Origin: Lantana camara
Lineage: Eukaryota > Streptophyta > Magnoliopsida > Lamiales > Verbenaceae
Reading direction: 5' to 3'
NCBI GenBank assembly: GCA_037501455.1
Contig: CM074856.1
Coordinates: 96,958,001-97,022,000, forward strand
Length of the DNA: 64,000 bases
Shown: positions 33,540 through 45,461 of the stretch, piece by piece
How positions within the stretch are numbered: the first letter of the stretch is position 1
How the letters are laid out: each line of letters begins with the position of its first letter
Notes under the pieces: model-generated
What the model was told of the DNA's origin: nothing
Seen by the model: only the letters and a program-made list of their open reading frames with translations
The model's database searches: none
Program-made: the position numbers and the translations under genes

Positions 33540-34726
33540 TTAGATACGTGTTTGATATGTATTTTGTGGGAATAGGCCCGTTTATAATGAAATACCTTTG
33601 AAAAGGCTTTAATATATACGTCAGCTAATTTTCGTTTGTTCATTTTGAGAAGGGTTGATGTGCGTGTTTTGAACTAGAAAATTATGACTTTGAAAGATAA
33701 GTCCAATTTTGAAAATTTAGAACTTTTCAAACTGTCAACTGGGCCCTAGAGATTTGTGCAAAGGAGCCCCGGGACAGTGTTGGGCCGTCGGGTCATTCCC
33801 GAGTATGATCTCTACTTAAAGGATTAACTCGGAACCCACTAGGAGGTTTTGTGGGGGTGGAATCCTTGGGTGTGAGCGTCAAGAAACTCACGACCCTTAC
33901 ATATTAGTGCGGATGGTTAGGGTGTGCACAACCCTTCCATCACTCGGAGAAGAAGTATGTGTGTTTGATTTGTTTTCTTTAGAATTTTGAATTCTTGAAC
34001 GGAGATAGGTTGGTTAGAAACTTGTACTCGCCGAGTTGTGTGATTTTGGTTAAGAACTTAATTCGTGAAACGGGAGTGGACTTCTAATTATTAAAATTGG
34101 TTGATTTTGGCCTTCTGCCTTAAATCTTTTTCCTTATATATAGTATCACGGGATAAAATATTTTAGATTGCAAAAACCACGCCCCGGTTCATGAATTTTC
34201 TTACTTTGAATATGCTCTGCTCTTATGTATACGTACGTGTGAGTGTGTTAGCCCCCTCACCAGTCTTTAGGACTGACCCCTCCTCGTTGTTTTCTTTTTG
34301 CCCTTTTGTCTTTGAGTTGCAGGTGCTTGTTCGGGTGGTTGTGCTAAGCGGCAGTCGTCTTTTGAGTCTTGGGCTTTTGTAGCGAGTCTCATGCATTTTG
34401 TTTAGCTTATTTTTGTACCTTTGAGCGTTTGAACTTCTGTATAAGATTATGATTCAAACTGGAATTACTTGTATGATTTATTTGGCCCGGGATAGGTATA
34501 TTATGTATATCTTGTTTATATGTTGAGCATGGATAAGTGTTTATGGTTGAAATCCTGGTGCTTTAGCATTTACTTTTAGTTATTTTGCGCACTCTGTATT
34601 AGGGTCTAGACCACCTAGCCTAGGAGTGATTTTGTTTATCTCCCGTTCGTTGTAGCTTGGTGCGTGTGCGGAGTTCCCATTTCGTTACATGTGTCGGGCT
34701 ATGGTGCGGGGGATATAGTGCTCTGC

Positions 34727-36992
34727 TGTAACGCCCCAACTTTTCGGCTGTACAGGTATGATGTATGTGTTTACGTAATTACGCATTTTAATTATTTCAT
34801 TATGTTGTAATATGTTTAATTTATATGTTAATTATAATTCTTTGAATTATATTGGAATTCTTGAACGTATGAACCTATTTGATTATGAATACGTGTCGTC
34901 TGCATCCGATTCGATTTTCGATTTTTGTGAAATTTTGGTATGATTGAGATATGTGTGTTATGAACATGTTCTAATGTTCGTTACTTGATTTCGGACTTGT
35001 TTGAGTTGGTTTTGAATTTATTTTGTTTAACGGAATTGGAAAGGGGGCTAAAGAGCATTTAGTGCACCTTATTTTCCGGGCGTCAGAAAATGAGCTCGGG
35101 AATTCAGATTCGAATTCCGTCACCTCCGTCGAACTCACATAAAATATTCGGGTTCAATGGAATAAGCCTTATATTTTTCTAAGCCGGTTTGAACCTCCGA
35201 AATTCAACCGAAACAAGCTTCGTCCGTAGATTTGCCACCCTTAGCCATTTTCTTCATAACTTGGCCAATATTCAACCAAATGGCTCAAACCTTAGATCCA
35301 GAAGCGCACCACATGAACCCCTACCTGATCCTTACCCTTCCATTTCGTTTCATACACAAGAGAAGGAAGAAAAGATCAGCCAAACCAAGAAACCCTCCAT
35401 TCCCGTCACTATTCACCAACCCACCATTTTGAGCTCATAACTTCTTCAAACTTGAACCAATCAAGAAGGTAAGCATATATTTGTGATCACCACTTTCTTA
35501 TGGTCATTTGAAGCTATAGTTTGCATGTTTTCATGGAGATTTGATCATGTTTTGATGTATTGAATGAATAGTTAGGTTTTTTGTATGAATTCTTGATCAC
35601 ATTCATTCCTTGGAGTTTTGGTTGGTTTGAAGCATGAATATTGATCACTTTTACTCTTTTATTGCATTTATGAACTTGTATTTGAGGGTTGTTGAGCATT
35701 AAATGATATGCCATTAATGAAACTTGAAATTCTTGGAGATGAAGTTGCTTGATGATCATTCCTTTTCCTTTTTTTCTTGCTTGGTGGTTTGGGGGTGATT
35801 AAGTGTTGGTTTTGCCTTGCTTTTGTGTCCATTTTATGCCTTGAGTTGTTGCCTCAGAGCTACTTGGAGCCTGCCCTGTTTGCAAAGCTTTTCCCTCGCA
35901 GAAACAGAGCTCTGCTCTATTATACATTTCGAGCACGAAGGCTCAACACGGCCTTGTCATGATTGCCTTGAAAATGGATACGACCGTGTTGATCTCTCGG
36001 CACTTGAATATTATTTTTCAAAAATCGGACAAGGCCGTGTGCATTTACTAAGGAAACCTGACGCGGCCGTGTAAATCTTTCGAACTTAGGATTTTTATTT
36101 TCCAAAAATCGGACACGGCCGTGTCCAAACCCTTTGAAAACATAACACGGCCGTGTTACTCAAGTTGGCATCTTTGAGATATTCTTTCGTTGGTTCTCGT
36201 TGTGTTTTCCCGCTTCATTTATGATTTATATGTAACGTTAATAGTTGAACAACGTGTTATGATTGTTATATGCGATTATGAATTGATTCGATAATGATTA
36301 TGGAAATAATGAACGTGAATGAATGATTTTGCTCGTTTATGTGACTTTAATGTGTTAATTATGCATAAGAACATCTTTATAGCATGATTATATTCCTTAG
36401 ACATTTCATATCACGTTCACAGCATTGTTGTGCATCGTAATTGGTCATTTTGAGTCTCACTTCACCTCTTTTGCACAGATTTAGGTCTGAACGGAGACGA
36501 GGCCAATCCTTGAGGCTCTTGCATCGTTCCTTTGGTTTTCTAAGGTGGGTTTCTCTTCCATTAGATAAGTGACCCGATAAATTCCCCAATGTGTAAAGTT
36601 TTAAGCCAAATTATTATACGTATATATCTAGTTTCTTGAAGAGTAAATGATTTTGAACGTATAGCCCTTTCTTGATGGAAAACCATACCTAATGTTTTGG
36701 CGAGATTGATTATACACTGAATGGGGACCCTGGGACTTAGTGTACGTGGCTAACCGGGGAAGAATGGGCTGACGGTGAACCCCGTATACTAGTTCCACCA
36801 AACTACGACGATACCGGCTCTCGCTAGGAGGTTAGCAAGGAATGGGAATCGGGCTTTTGGGGATTCATGTACCCCACTAGCCATAATGATTAAGGTGGCC
36901 GGGTCATGCAAACCTGTCCACCAGCCGAAGGAAAAGGTGTTTATTGAATGATTATGAATGATCGAATGATTATGATTGATCGATTGATTATG
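34727..36992 (+). mobile_element. LTR J, 5' 2266 bp, cut by element E3
   Basis: It starts TGTAACGCCCCAAC (34727), set directly into the end of LTR G. It contains GAGCTCGGGAATTCAG (about 35092), the TATA-like box (35167-35182), the donor-like AAGGTAAG (35466-35473), a CCATTAATGA stretch (about 35710), six palindromes (35945-36158) and the block shared with N and A (GGGCTTTTGGGGATTCATGT, about 36850). E3 interrupts it at 36993 and the rest is beyond the window. It could be a solo LTR or an element end. Confidence 0.85.
35945..36158 (+). repeat. Array of six inverted repeats (ACACGGCCGTGT core) in LTR J
   Basis: The units are 35945 (decayed), 35976 (GGATACGACCGTGTTGAT), about 36027 (GGACAAGGCCGTGTGC), about 36060 (GACGCGGCCGTGTA), 36111-36126 (GGACACGGCCGTGTCC, perfect) and 36143-36158 (TAACACGGCCGTGTTA, perfect). 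The two perfect units share the 12-bp core but have different outer pairs (GG/CC against TA/TA), so pairing, not sequence, is kept. Upstream is CAGAGCTCTG. Confidence 0.9.
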
Positions 36993-39900
36993 TGTAACAC
37001 CCCAAACGGAGGATGCCACATCCCCCGCACTAAGACCCAGACCTGATCACAAAATGGAAAGTCCATGCCCGAATCCGAATCATAGCGAAAGGGAGACCAA
37101 CTCACACACTAGGCTAGGCGGATCTAACTCGATAAACTCAGAGCGCGGAAGCAATTTAAACAATTATCATCAAATAGCGGAAGCAATTAAATCAACATAC
37201 AAAATGAGTGACATGTTCAACTAGCATAGATACCTAGTCCCGAATATCAATTCATAATCCAACGTAATAAACAACATAAGTATCATCAATATCTAATAAC
37301 ATCCAAATACTAGTTTACCAACCCCACACGGGTTTAAGTCTAAATAGGACATAAACCTAATCTGCAAGTGTGAAACATAAATACATAACATAAGTAAAGT
37401 ATGCGACAAATGCATCCTAACACCTACTAGACTGACAAGTGTGACTCCGAAGACTCACATCCGCCTAGCTCAAGCCAAGAGAATTCTTGCAACTAAAAGA
37501 TAAAATGAGGTGTCAGTCAACTGATTGAGTGAGGTGGTTAATGCATACCCACAATATATATATAAAGAGCACAGCACAGAATAAAATGATGGACTCATGA
37601 ACCGATGATAGGTGTTGCATACCAAAAACATTTCGAAATAACCCAAATAGATATAGATATAAGTTTAGAATCCATTTTCCAGAAAGACTCTATCCCGATT
37701 CATAATTTCATGACAGAATAGAACTCGTGCTCGGCTAGTACGAGCTTCCCACCTTTACTCCTCAGAACATAAATCCAAATCAATTAATCCGCTACACCAG
37801 TGATAGAGGAGGTGTACTGTCCCCAAACCATCTATAATAAACCGTCCAAAATAGACTCACCCTCAAGGGGTAGCGAACCCACAAGAGTCCTTCCCGGCCT
37901 TAGCCGAAGGCTCAAGATACCACACCTTCCCTACAGCACGGGTCGCATGAGGATATCTCAAATGGAACTACACACAGACTGATCCTTGATGGCCCTATAC
38001 CGTTCCAGGGTTGTCTATCCCATAGCTCCTGGGATCCACAACAGAACAGATCATAACATAAAATAACATACGCCAATCTTTCATGGCAATCCCGCTACAT
38101 AATCAAAACACAACTGCTTTTCCAAAATAGCTTACATATGCCTCAAAAACTGGTTTATATATTTTATCCCTACGCGATGGAACTTTAAGCCTCATGACCT
38201 CCACCCACGCAGGAAGCACGTAAGATCATAAACATATCATATCTAACACATACGTATTTATAGTAAGGTATACTCGCATGCAAGGGTAGAAATCAGCATA
38301 TAAAGGCCATAGATCGCATAACTATACAAAATCCTAAACCTCACCTCATGAAAGTAGAGTCTGAGAGTGTGAAGGGCCAAACACTCTAAACCTCGGGCCC
38401 ACCGGCACCACCAAACTCTGTGACAAGACATACAGAAGCCCAGACTTAGACTCTATATGAACCAAACAAGACGCACGGCGTTGCTCAACATGATCATGGT
38501 TATGCATAAGTGTTCATGTTGTGTTTGGATAAGGTGTTGTGGTTATTCAAGGCATATCAATGCTCAACAAGGTCATATTTACAAGCAACCAACACGTAAT
38601 TCCATATCCAAAGATGCAAGATCAATTTAGGAAGTCAATGTATTCACAAAATGCATATTAAATCATCCAATGTCACAGGGTGCAATTATAATATTACAAT
38701 TAATCATCAAGTTCATGTCGAGTTATAAGGTACATAAGTAAGAGCAACTTGATCATATAAACATACAGAGTTATTGTACATAGATGGCATGCTTGATATA
38801 AATAAAAAGTACATTTGATTCACTTAAGATCATACTTTATAACTTCACAACATGTTTGGTACACAACCTCAAGTCACATCCATAGTTTCATAAATGTTAC
38901 ATTTAGATCCCCTAAGTCATTTATAAAAGTTAAAAATTATTACACATACATCTCCTTAGTCGATTGCTAAGCATAAATGTTCATTTAAAGTGTTTATACA
39001 ATTATTCAACTAGGAATTAATTACTTACAAACGTGAAAATTATAAATTTATCGTAATTCATAACCATTTTTGAGTAGTAAGAGTAAATCAAGTTATTACA
39101 ATTCTAACTCCTATCATGCATCAAGTCTCAAGTTGTTCAAGCATCCTTCATGTATCTAAATTTATATTTGAAACACAATTTACAACAAACATAACATTGA
39201 GAACGTCTCAAATTCATATAGAGAAATCACAACATGTTCATTCTTCTAAAATATCATTCAAGTTCATTTAGTCACATAAAAGATTAGTTTCTAAATATTA
39301 CACTAACACCCCCTCGTACTTAACAATAGCGTAAATTCATCACATCGGGATTCAGATTGTAAATCAAACATTCATGCATATCACAATTCATTCAATACAT
39401 ATTTTCGTATATGATTGGAATACATCTCGATCAACAAACCAACAATAAACAATTTATTTGCACTTAAAACAACTAATTCAAATAATCACAATTACGCAAA
39501 ATAATTTGTAATAAATTAATCGAGTGTCTAATTAACGAACAGAAAGCAGCGTTGGACTCACCGCATCGAGACCGACATTCTGTCCGAAAGTCGCCGGAGT
39601 GCCGCCACCAGAGCCGCCGGAAAGTCGCCGGGCCGCCGCCTGAAAGTCACCGAAAAAATCCCAAAAAATTACCCGAGAAGGTAGTCCTCGTGCTCATTCC
39701 AAATCCTTGATCAATTTCTGAAAATTCCAAGCCAATCGTCCTAGATCTTAAATCCAAGAATACGAAAACCCAAAAAAATTCAAAATCAAATTACTTCCAA
39801 TCCGGTGAACGAAAATGAAATCCGTAAAAGGCATTGACTTACCCATGATGTGCTCTTCGAAACCCCCAAGTTGGTCGCAGGAGAAAATGGCCGGAAAGTC

Positions 39901-41054
39901 AAGAATTCGGCCGCAACAATAACAAGCCGCCGCCGCCGCGACTTCAGACGGCTCGTGCGCCGCCACCTCCACTCTGATGGTTGTGCCACCAACCCAGAAT
40001 TCATTCCCCATGAGAATAGCTTCAGATCGGTATCTCATCTTCCTAAAACCGCAGTCGGAATCGCCGGGAACGGCCGGCGACGTTCGCCCAGATTCACCAC
40101 CAGTGGCGTGATATTCAGGCCGCATGTGTGGAGCCACCGCTGCCCCAATGACTGCGCCACCACTATCATGTTGTAGATCTCATCGAGACGTTCGATTTGC
40201 ATACCAATTTCGCTATATTCCGATGTCGGAGGAGAGCGTACGAGGCTGTCGAAGTTGTTGTCGCAATGCAGTCGCGATTTTTCGAACTTTGAGCAGGTAC
40301 GACTGAAAATCGCAGATATCTCCTCCACCGTTCGTTGTTTGGCCAAGATCTTTGTACCATCATGATCCTCTCGTCGAGCTCTTCGAAATGGACTACTCAT
40401 TCATCGAATTTGGTCGAGAAACGGCCAAGTTACGACTAGTGTACGTTTTAGGTGTAGTGTGTGTGTGGGAATATGAGAGAGAGAACCAAGAGAGAGAAGA
40501 GGAGATTAGGAGAAATATGTTTTATGCACAAGCTATATACAACCGGGTATCCTTATCGCGTAGCAAAGAGTAATAGCGCGTACAAATAATCGTAAATAAA
40601 ATTGGTAAAGTTACGAATAAACATTAAAGCTCCGAATTAATTTTATAAATTAAAATGAAAGAGAGAGATTTACCAATTAGAGTTTAATTCAATTTAATTG
40701 TAGAAACCTTTCGTACAATTTAACGACACTTCGTAGACACATGATTGATAATTAATCTCAAGGAATTCAAGTAAATCGAAATTAAACTTGTTAAGTAACA
40801 TGATGGATTTAAAATCAACTTGACAATTATTTCATGGAATAAATTTGAATTAAATCAAATTAGACGGTTAGGGTTACATATGCGCGTAATTAATCAAGTT
40901 GACAATTAATCTTAGAATAATTCGAATGATCACATATAAAATTGGTTTTACATTAAATCACATAATTCAAGAACTCTTAAATTAAACACACACAAGTGTA
41001 GAGACTTACTTGTTAATATCGTCAGGACACCCTTCGAGAATACGGGGCGTCACA
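36993..41054 (-). mobile_element. 3' LTR of a second E element (E3), 4062 bp
   Basis: On the plus strand it starts TGTAACACCCCAAACGG and ends GGGGCGTCACA. It is collinear with both E1 LTRs but more diverged from them than they are from each other, notably in the GC-rich block (about 39590-40330). It is preceded by TTATG (36988-36992), the presumed target duplication. The other end of E3 is outside the window. Confidence 0.9.
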
Positions 41055-41904
41055 ACCTTCCCCCCTTAAGAGAACCTGGTCCCCAGGTTCCACTGCTAAA
41101 ATGTAGATCCTCGAGTTGTAGTGCTCCAACCCTTCTCCCGAACTCGCATAAGATCATAACTCTATTGGTGAGGCTTACTCTTGTCATCTACACTAAACCT
41201 CCTTTAGGATGTCTTGTTATCGTCGAGGTCCGTGCGAGTACTTGATCCGTTAGTTGTTCAAACTCGATCGGTCATTTCTATGATCGGATAGCTGCAACTG
41301 CACCCAACCTCGATGTCGTCTCAGATGCACCACTTGCTACCCGTAGTCAGATCAACGCGTAACGCAACCACAACAAACAAGAGAGAATCCCATCTCTCAG
41401 CACGTAAGTGAGAGAGCCCGTCCCTCAGCACCCACAAGAGAGAGAACCCCGTCTCTCGTGCACATATAAAAGAGAGAACCCCGTCTCTCAACCTAAGTCG
41501 GGCATCCAACATCTCCTAACATTCTAGTTTGAGAAAATCCAGCATTCCTCAAACCCCTAGATTCAAGAGAATCCAGTATCCCTGAATATCTAAGTACAAG
41601 AGAATCCAACATCTCTCATGCACAAAACTTAGAAAGATTCCAACATCTTTCTATCACATAAATAGAGAGAATCATATATCTCTCCAACACGTAGAAAGAG
41701 GGAACCTAAGGTCTCTCTTGCACATAAATCCACTGATCAGTTATTCATACATACACACATCATAGTGACACTTGACGAAAAGTATGCGATGCGTGTTTGG
41801 TGTACCTTATACAACTGATATCGGTGTCCCTTGAGTATAGATTCAATGCTCATACCTCAACTCAAGGGGGATATCGCGATGGAATCCCTATAAAACAGGG
41901 TTAC
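41055..41904 (-). mobile_element. E3 interior, 3' 850 bp, cut by the K array
   Basis: It holds the minus-strand purine tract (41055-41069), the GAACCTGG/CCAGGTTC hairpin (41072-41090) and the covarying hairpin array (41381-41718). The array includes AGAAAGA/TCTTTCT at 41631-41652, whose loop differs from that in E1 while the stem is unchanged. The sequence matches E1 20646-21525 and stops at CAGGGTTAC (41904), where K LTR1 begins. E1 continues there with AGTATGTATG. The interior next to the primer site and the 5' LTR are not in the window. Confidence 0.9.
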
Positions 41905-42433
41905 TGTAACACCCCGTCTTCTCGGTAATCCAGGTAAGGGAGAGTTTAATTCAGTAATTATGTGATTAGCATGCCTTACGTGTCAATTTGTAATTTTATT
42001 TAATCATGTGCGCTTTAGAATTTATTAAATGTACTTGGACTCAATCGTCCAATATTTGCCGATTAGGGACCTAATTTTAATTAGGGTGTTTTAGTCCTCG
42101 TGGCTACCTTGAGCTCGGGAATTTGAATTCGAATTCCGACCTTGTCATTGAGTTCATTTTGAGGATTCGGATTCGATGAAATTAACCTTTTAATTTTCTA
42201 AAGCCGTTTGATACCCCTACCGTTTTAAAATCCGATCCGAGTGGACCGGATCCTTTTTTACCCAACCCGTAAACTGACCCGTTTCAGCCCTTTATGGCTG
42301 AAAATATCTCCCCTTTTTTTCTCATTTTGGAACAATCAAAACAAGGCAAGAAAGGAGAAGAAGAAAACCTCCCCATTTGGCCCTTCAAGCTTTGGCTCAA
42401 GCTTGTGAAATCAGACCAACCGATCGAAGATTC

Positions 42434-42441
42434 AAGGTAAG
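42434..42441 (+). promoter_or_regulatory. Candidate LTR splice donor (AAG/GTAAG)
   Basis: AAGGTAAG here is repeated at the same place in every K LTR and in LTRs A (12762), G (about 32088), J (35466), D (8968-8977, minus) and L (62752-62763, minus), although the surrounding sequence differs. It fits the plant 5' splice consensus. Its possible partner is the pyrimidine tract plus TTGCAG at 44714-44729. Splicing is an inference. Confidence 0.45.
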
Positions 42442-42877
42442 ATTTGTGATCCTCTCCTTACGTGGTTCGATTCTACCGATTGAATCTTGCTTTCCTTTTA
42501 AGATTCTATGAACTTGGAGAAGATGATGAATAGTATGCTTGTTTGAAAATTTGATCTCTTGCCTTCATACTTGAATTATATGATCTAAATTTGATATATG
42601 TTCTTCTTTTGAGTTCCCTTGTTGCATAAATGTTGGAATTTTCATTGTTGGGTGAGCATTGCATATAACTCCATTAATGGAGCTTGAAGAAGATGAAATG
42701 GCAACTTGGTTTCTTGTTTGTTTCATGCCTTAAGTTTAAGATATGTGTTAGAGCATGTTTCCATGAACTTGTGCCTTGATTTTCATTGCATTTGGTTGAG
42801 TTTTGAGGTGGTTTTGATCATTTTTGGTTTCCTCCATGTTTAACCCCTGTTTCTGCTTCTTTTTCTCGTCCAGAAGG

Positions 42878-42924
42878 ACTACCCGGGCGGGTAGTTTTGT
42901 GTGTTAAAAGTACCCAGGCGGGTA
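42878..42924 (+). repeat. Inverted-repeat pair ACTACCCG/CGGGTAGT in K LTR1
   Basis: Unit 1 (42878-42895) has perfect 8-bp arms ACTACCCG and CGGGTAGT around GG. Unit 2 (42911-42924) is TACCCAGGCGGGTA. The arm sequence is unrelated to the GACACG type, but size, spacing and place in the LTR are the same. Confidence 0.9.
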
Positions 42925-44682
42925 GATTTAGTGCAGAAAGTTTCTAATGATATTCCTAAAACTCAAGATATTCCTAAAACTTAAGATATTTAGGTGGGTA
43001 GCAATTCCCATTCCTAAAACTCAAGATATTCCTGTTTTCGTATAGTTTGTCAATTTCGGAAATCTGTCAGCTTTATCCCAATTTCACTCGGAACCCCTTT
43101 TTGTGTTCTTATTCCATTTTTCTTGTATCTTTCCACCTCCGAACTTATTCTTAACTTGTTTTAGCATGTATATGTATATGCATTTGCTCTTTTTATGCAT
43201 TTTATGTTTCTTAAGTAATGACAGTTGTTTGCACGAATCGCTTCTGCGCCTTATTATGTTTTTAGATGCTTCATTATGCATTAATTGCGCACATGAACTT
43301 GCTTTAATGCATATTATGAATTTGTTAAGCTATGATATGTGTGTTTTTTGCACGTCTTGTATGAATTTGATACGTGTATGAGCTTTTAACTAAGTATTTG
43401 CATCTCTTACGTGACTAAGCATATGCCGTGCGTGTATATGGTTCGTCCTCGAGTCTAAGTTTTGCATATTGTCTTCAGTTTGTCCAGGTGCACCCGGGGT
43501 GGTGTTTCGTGATTCGAGTTGATTCCGGGGTGAATCATTTGTCTCGTTCTTGGCCACGTCGGTGTAAGGTCAGGGCTTGGATCTTTTCTTTTAGATAAGC
43601 GACCTATGGCCTTAATGTGATGTTTTCTCACCCCGCATGCGAATATGTATACTATATGTATATTAAATATGTGTCTTATGATATGTTATGAATCTTGTTA
43701 TTCGATTTCATATAAATTCTTTTGAAATTATACGTATGGGCATATATAAGCTTAAAATGGTTTTGCAGCGAGGCTATGCTCCAAACCGTGTGGTGTCAAG
43801 TGAACTATGGATCTTCTTTTGCATCTTATGAATTTGGAAGACACGGAGAGGTACGTGTATAACATATGCCGAATTGCACGGTAAGGTATGTTTTTTAAGT
43901 ATGAGGCATATGTTTCTAGGTTTCGCGAGTTAGGTATGTTTATTTATGAGTCTTATGAATCGTTTTGAATCTTATGAATCCCTGGGCCCCGGAGGTGTGG
44001 GTAAGGGAGACCCTATGCGGATGTTGGGGTCGTTGGTTACCACCCCTATGCACACGCTCCTTTGAAGTACCTACGCGCGACTCTGAGGGAGATGGAGAAG
44101 GCGTGGTGCTTTGAGCCTTCGGCTGAGACAGGTGAAGTACCTTGTGGGTTCGCGACCCCACGTATATTGAGTTGCACGATGTGGGCCCGTAACCCGCGTG
44201 CAGACTTCCGGAGAAGGTTGGAATACGGGAATATGAATCTTTGAATTTATGAATCGTATGAATTTATGAGTTTATGCTTCTTTATTAATCTTTTGAGTCT
44301 TTTGATTAAGGAGTAAGGTTAGAGACCCGTACTCGCCGGGTATTTGAATTCTTTTGTTACGTTGATTATGAAAAAGGATAGGAGAGTTTGTTTTCAATAT
44401 GAGATTTCTACGCTATGTTATGAATCAATCTGAATATAAGAATACTTATGAGTTACAATATGAATCCCTATGAGTTTTTAATATGAATCTATATGCGTAC
44501 TTGAATCTATGAATCCTTACGAGTTTTTAAACATAAGAATATTCGAATATATGAATAAGTATGAGTACTTTTGGAAAATGGCTTTGGTATGTAAAACCCT
44601 ATTCCAAGTTCATAGTGTTTTGTTTAATACGTGCTTTGCTCTATATGTAGATACGTGTTGGGTGTGCGTTAGCCCCCCTCAC

Positions 44683-44729
44683 TCAGTCGAGTGGTAGACT
44701 GACCCCTCTCTTTCCCCCCTCAGTTGCAG
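44683..44729 (+). promoter_or_regulatory. Conserved stem-loop, pyrimidine tract and TGCAG in K LTR1
   Basis: A 6-bp stem TCAGTC/GACTGA (44683-44702) is followed by CCCCTCTCTTTCCCCCCTC and CAGTTGCAG. The same trio stands in LTRs N, B, A, G, H, the 2546-3010 fragment, D, E, P and L. In K LTR2 and LTR3 the 3' arm has decayed to GACAGA. The trio resembles a 3' splice site with an upstream RNA hairpin. Confidence 0.6.
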
Positions 44730-45194
44730 GTGCTAGGTTTGGGTTTGTGCTAGGCAGCGGTCTTCTTTTGAGACATTCGGGTCGAGTCTTTACATTCTGC
44801 ATCTTCATTGCTTTTACCTTTTCATTCTGAGGTTATGTATAAGTTTGTAATTTGATTCAAATCTGATATGTATATGATTAGAATTGCCCTTGCTGGGCCT
44901 TACCTTATGTCCTAAAACTTGGCCTGTGTGCCCAAGTTTGCATGTGGAGTGTACGCTTTAATTTCTGCTGGCCCGTGGCCTTGCATGTGTATATGTTGAT
45001 CCTGTGCTTCCGCTTCTGGTTTTCGATTTGTTGCGCACTCTGTTTCAGGGTCTAGACCCCCTAGCTTAGGTGTGTTTTATTTGTCACCCGTTCACCATGG
45101 CTTGGTGCGTGAGCGGAGCTACCATTCCGTCACACGTGTCGGGATGTGGTACGGGGGATGTGGTGCTCCTCGCTCGGGGTGCTACATCTTAAAG

Positions 45195-45206
45195 TGGTAT
45201 CAGAGC
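45195..45206 (+). promoter_or_regulatory. Primer binding site, K unit 1
   Basis: TGGTATCAGAGC lies 8 bases after LTR1 (spacer TCTTAAAG). It is the initiator Met-tRNA type, identical in units 2 and 3 and to E1 (minus strand). The following leader (GGTTGCAAAACTAGGGCTC, then ACGGCATAGGA) is shared with E1. Confidence 0.95.
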
Positions 45207-45461
45207 TCTGGGTTGCAAAACTAGGGCTCAGAGTCATCTTGTGTCGGTCTAAGTCGAACGGCATAGGACAATGTGGTTATGTTCTCGCATTTGCATCATG
45301 ATTCAATATGTTATACGTTTGAATTTTATCATTTCGTTAATTTTATATTACGTGATGCATTGCATTTTTCTTTTCTAATTGCTCTTACTTGATTTAATTA
45401 TGTGCCATCCTCACGTACTAACCGGCATGCATATATCTATATAAGTTGTGGGATTTTTAGG

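Larger units (their letters stand above)
31319..34726 (+). mobile_element. LTR G, at least 3408 bp, 3' tip cut by LTR J
   Basis: It starts TGTAACATCCCGTTTGTCC (31319, preceded by ATTTT). It contains GAGCTCGAGAATTCGG (about 31704), the TATA-like CCTTATATTTTTCTAA (31780-31795), the donor-like AAAGGTAAG (about 32088), a palindrome group (32536-32673), a long TA repeat (33491-33531), the stem-loop CAGTC-tttag-GACTG (34261-34275) with GAGTTGCAGG, and the universal end as far as GATATAGTGCTCTGC. LTR J begins there (34727), so roughly the last 15-20 bp are displaced. No interior is seen, so it may be a solo LTR. Confidence 0.85.
41905..45186 (+). mobile_element. K LTR1, 3282 bp
   Basis: It starts TGTAACACCCCGTCTTCTCG and ends GGGGTGCTACA. 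Relative to LTR3 it lacks about 280 bp around 42945-43010, where short ATTCCTAAAACTCAAGATAT-like repeats replace the shared module. It has the TATA-like box (42186-42201), donor-like AAGGTAAG (42434-42441), a CCATTAATGG palindrome (about 42663), inverted repeats (42878-42924), the stem-loop TCAGTC/GACTGA (44683-44702), CCCCCCTCAGTTGCAG (44714-44729) and the universal 3' end. It shares CATGCCTTAAGTTT (about 42727) with LTR4 but not with LTR2 or LTR3. Confidence 0.9.

Noticed and set aside
39748..40137. 129-codon minus-strand open frame in the E3 LTR
   Set aside because: It lies in the GC-rich island, where long frames arise by chance. The matching frames in both E1 LTRs are shorter and start elsewhere, and no domain is recognisable.
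36993..41904. E3 as a complete element ending at the K array
   Set aside because: The sequence stops mid-interior at 41904 and no primer site or 5' LTR follows. The remainder must lie beyond the K array, outside the window.
45402..45461. Upstream ATG at 45402 as gag start in K unit 1
   Set aside because: Not kept in units 2 and 3, whereas ATG at 45462 (MPPH) is present at the same place in all three.
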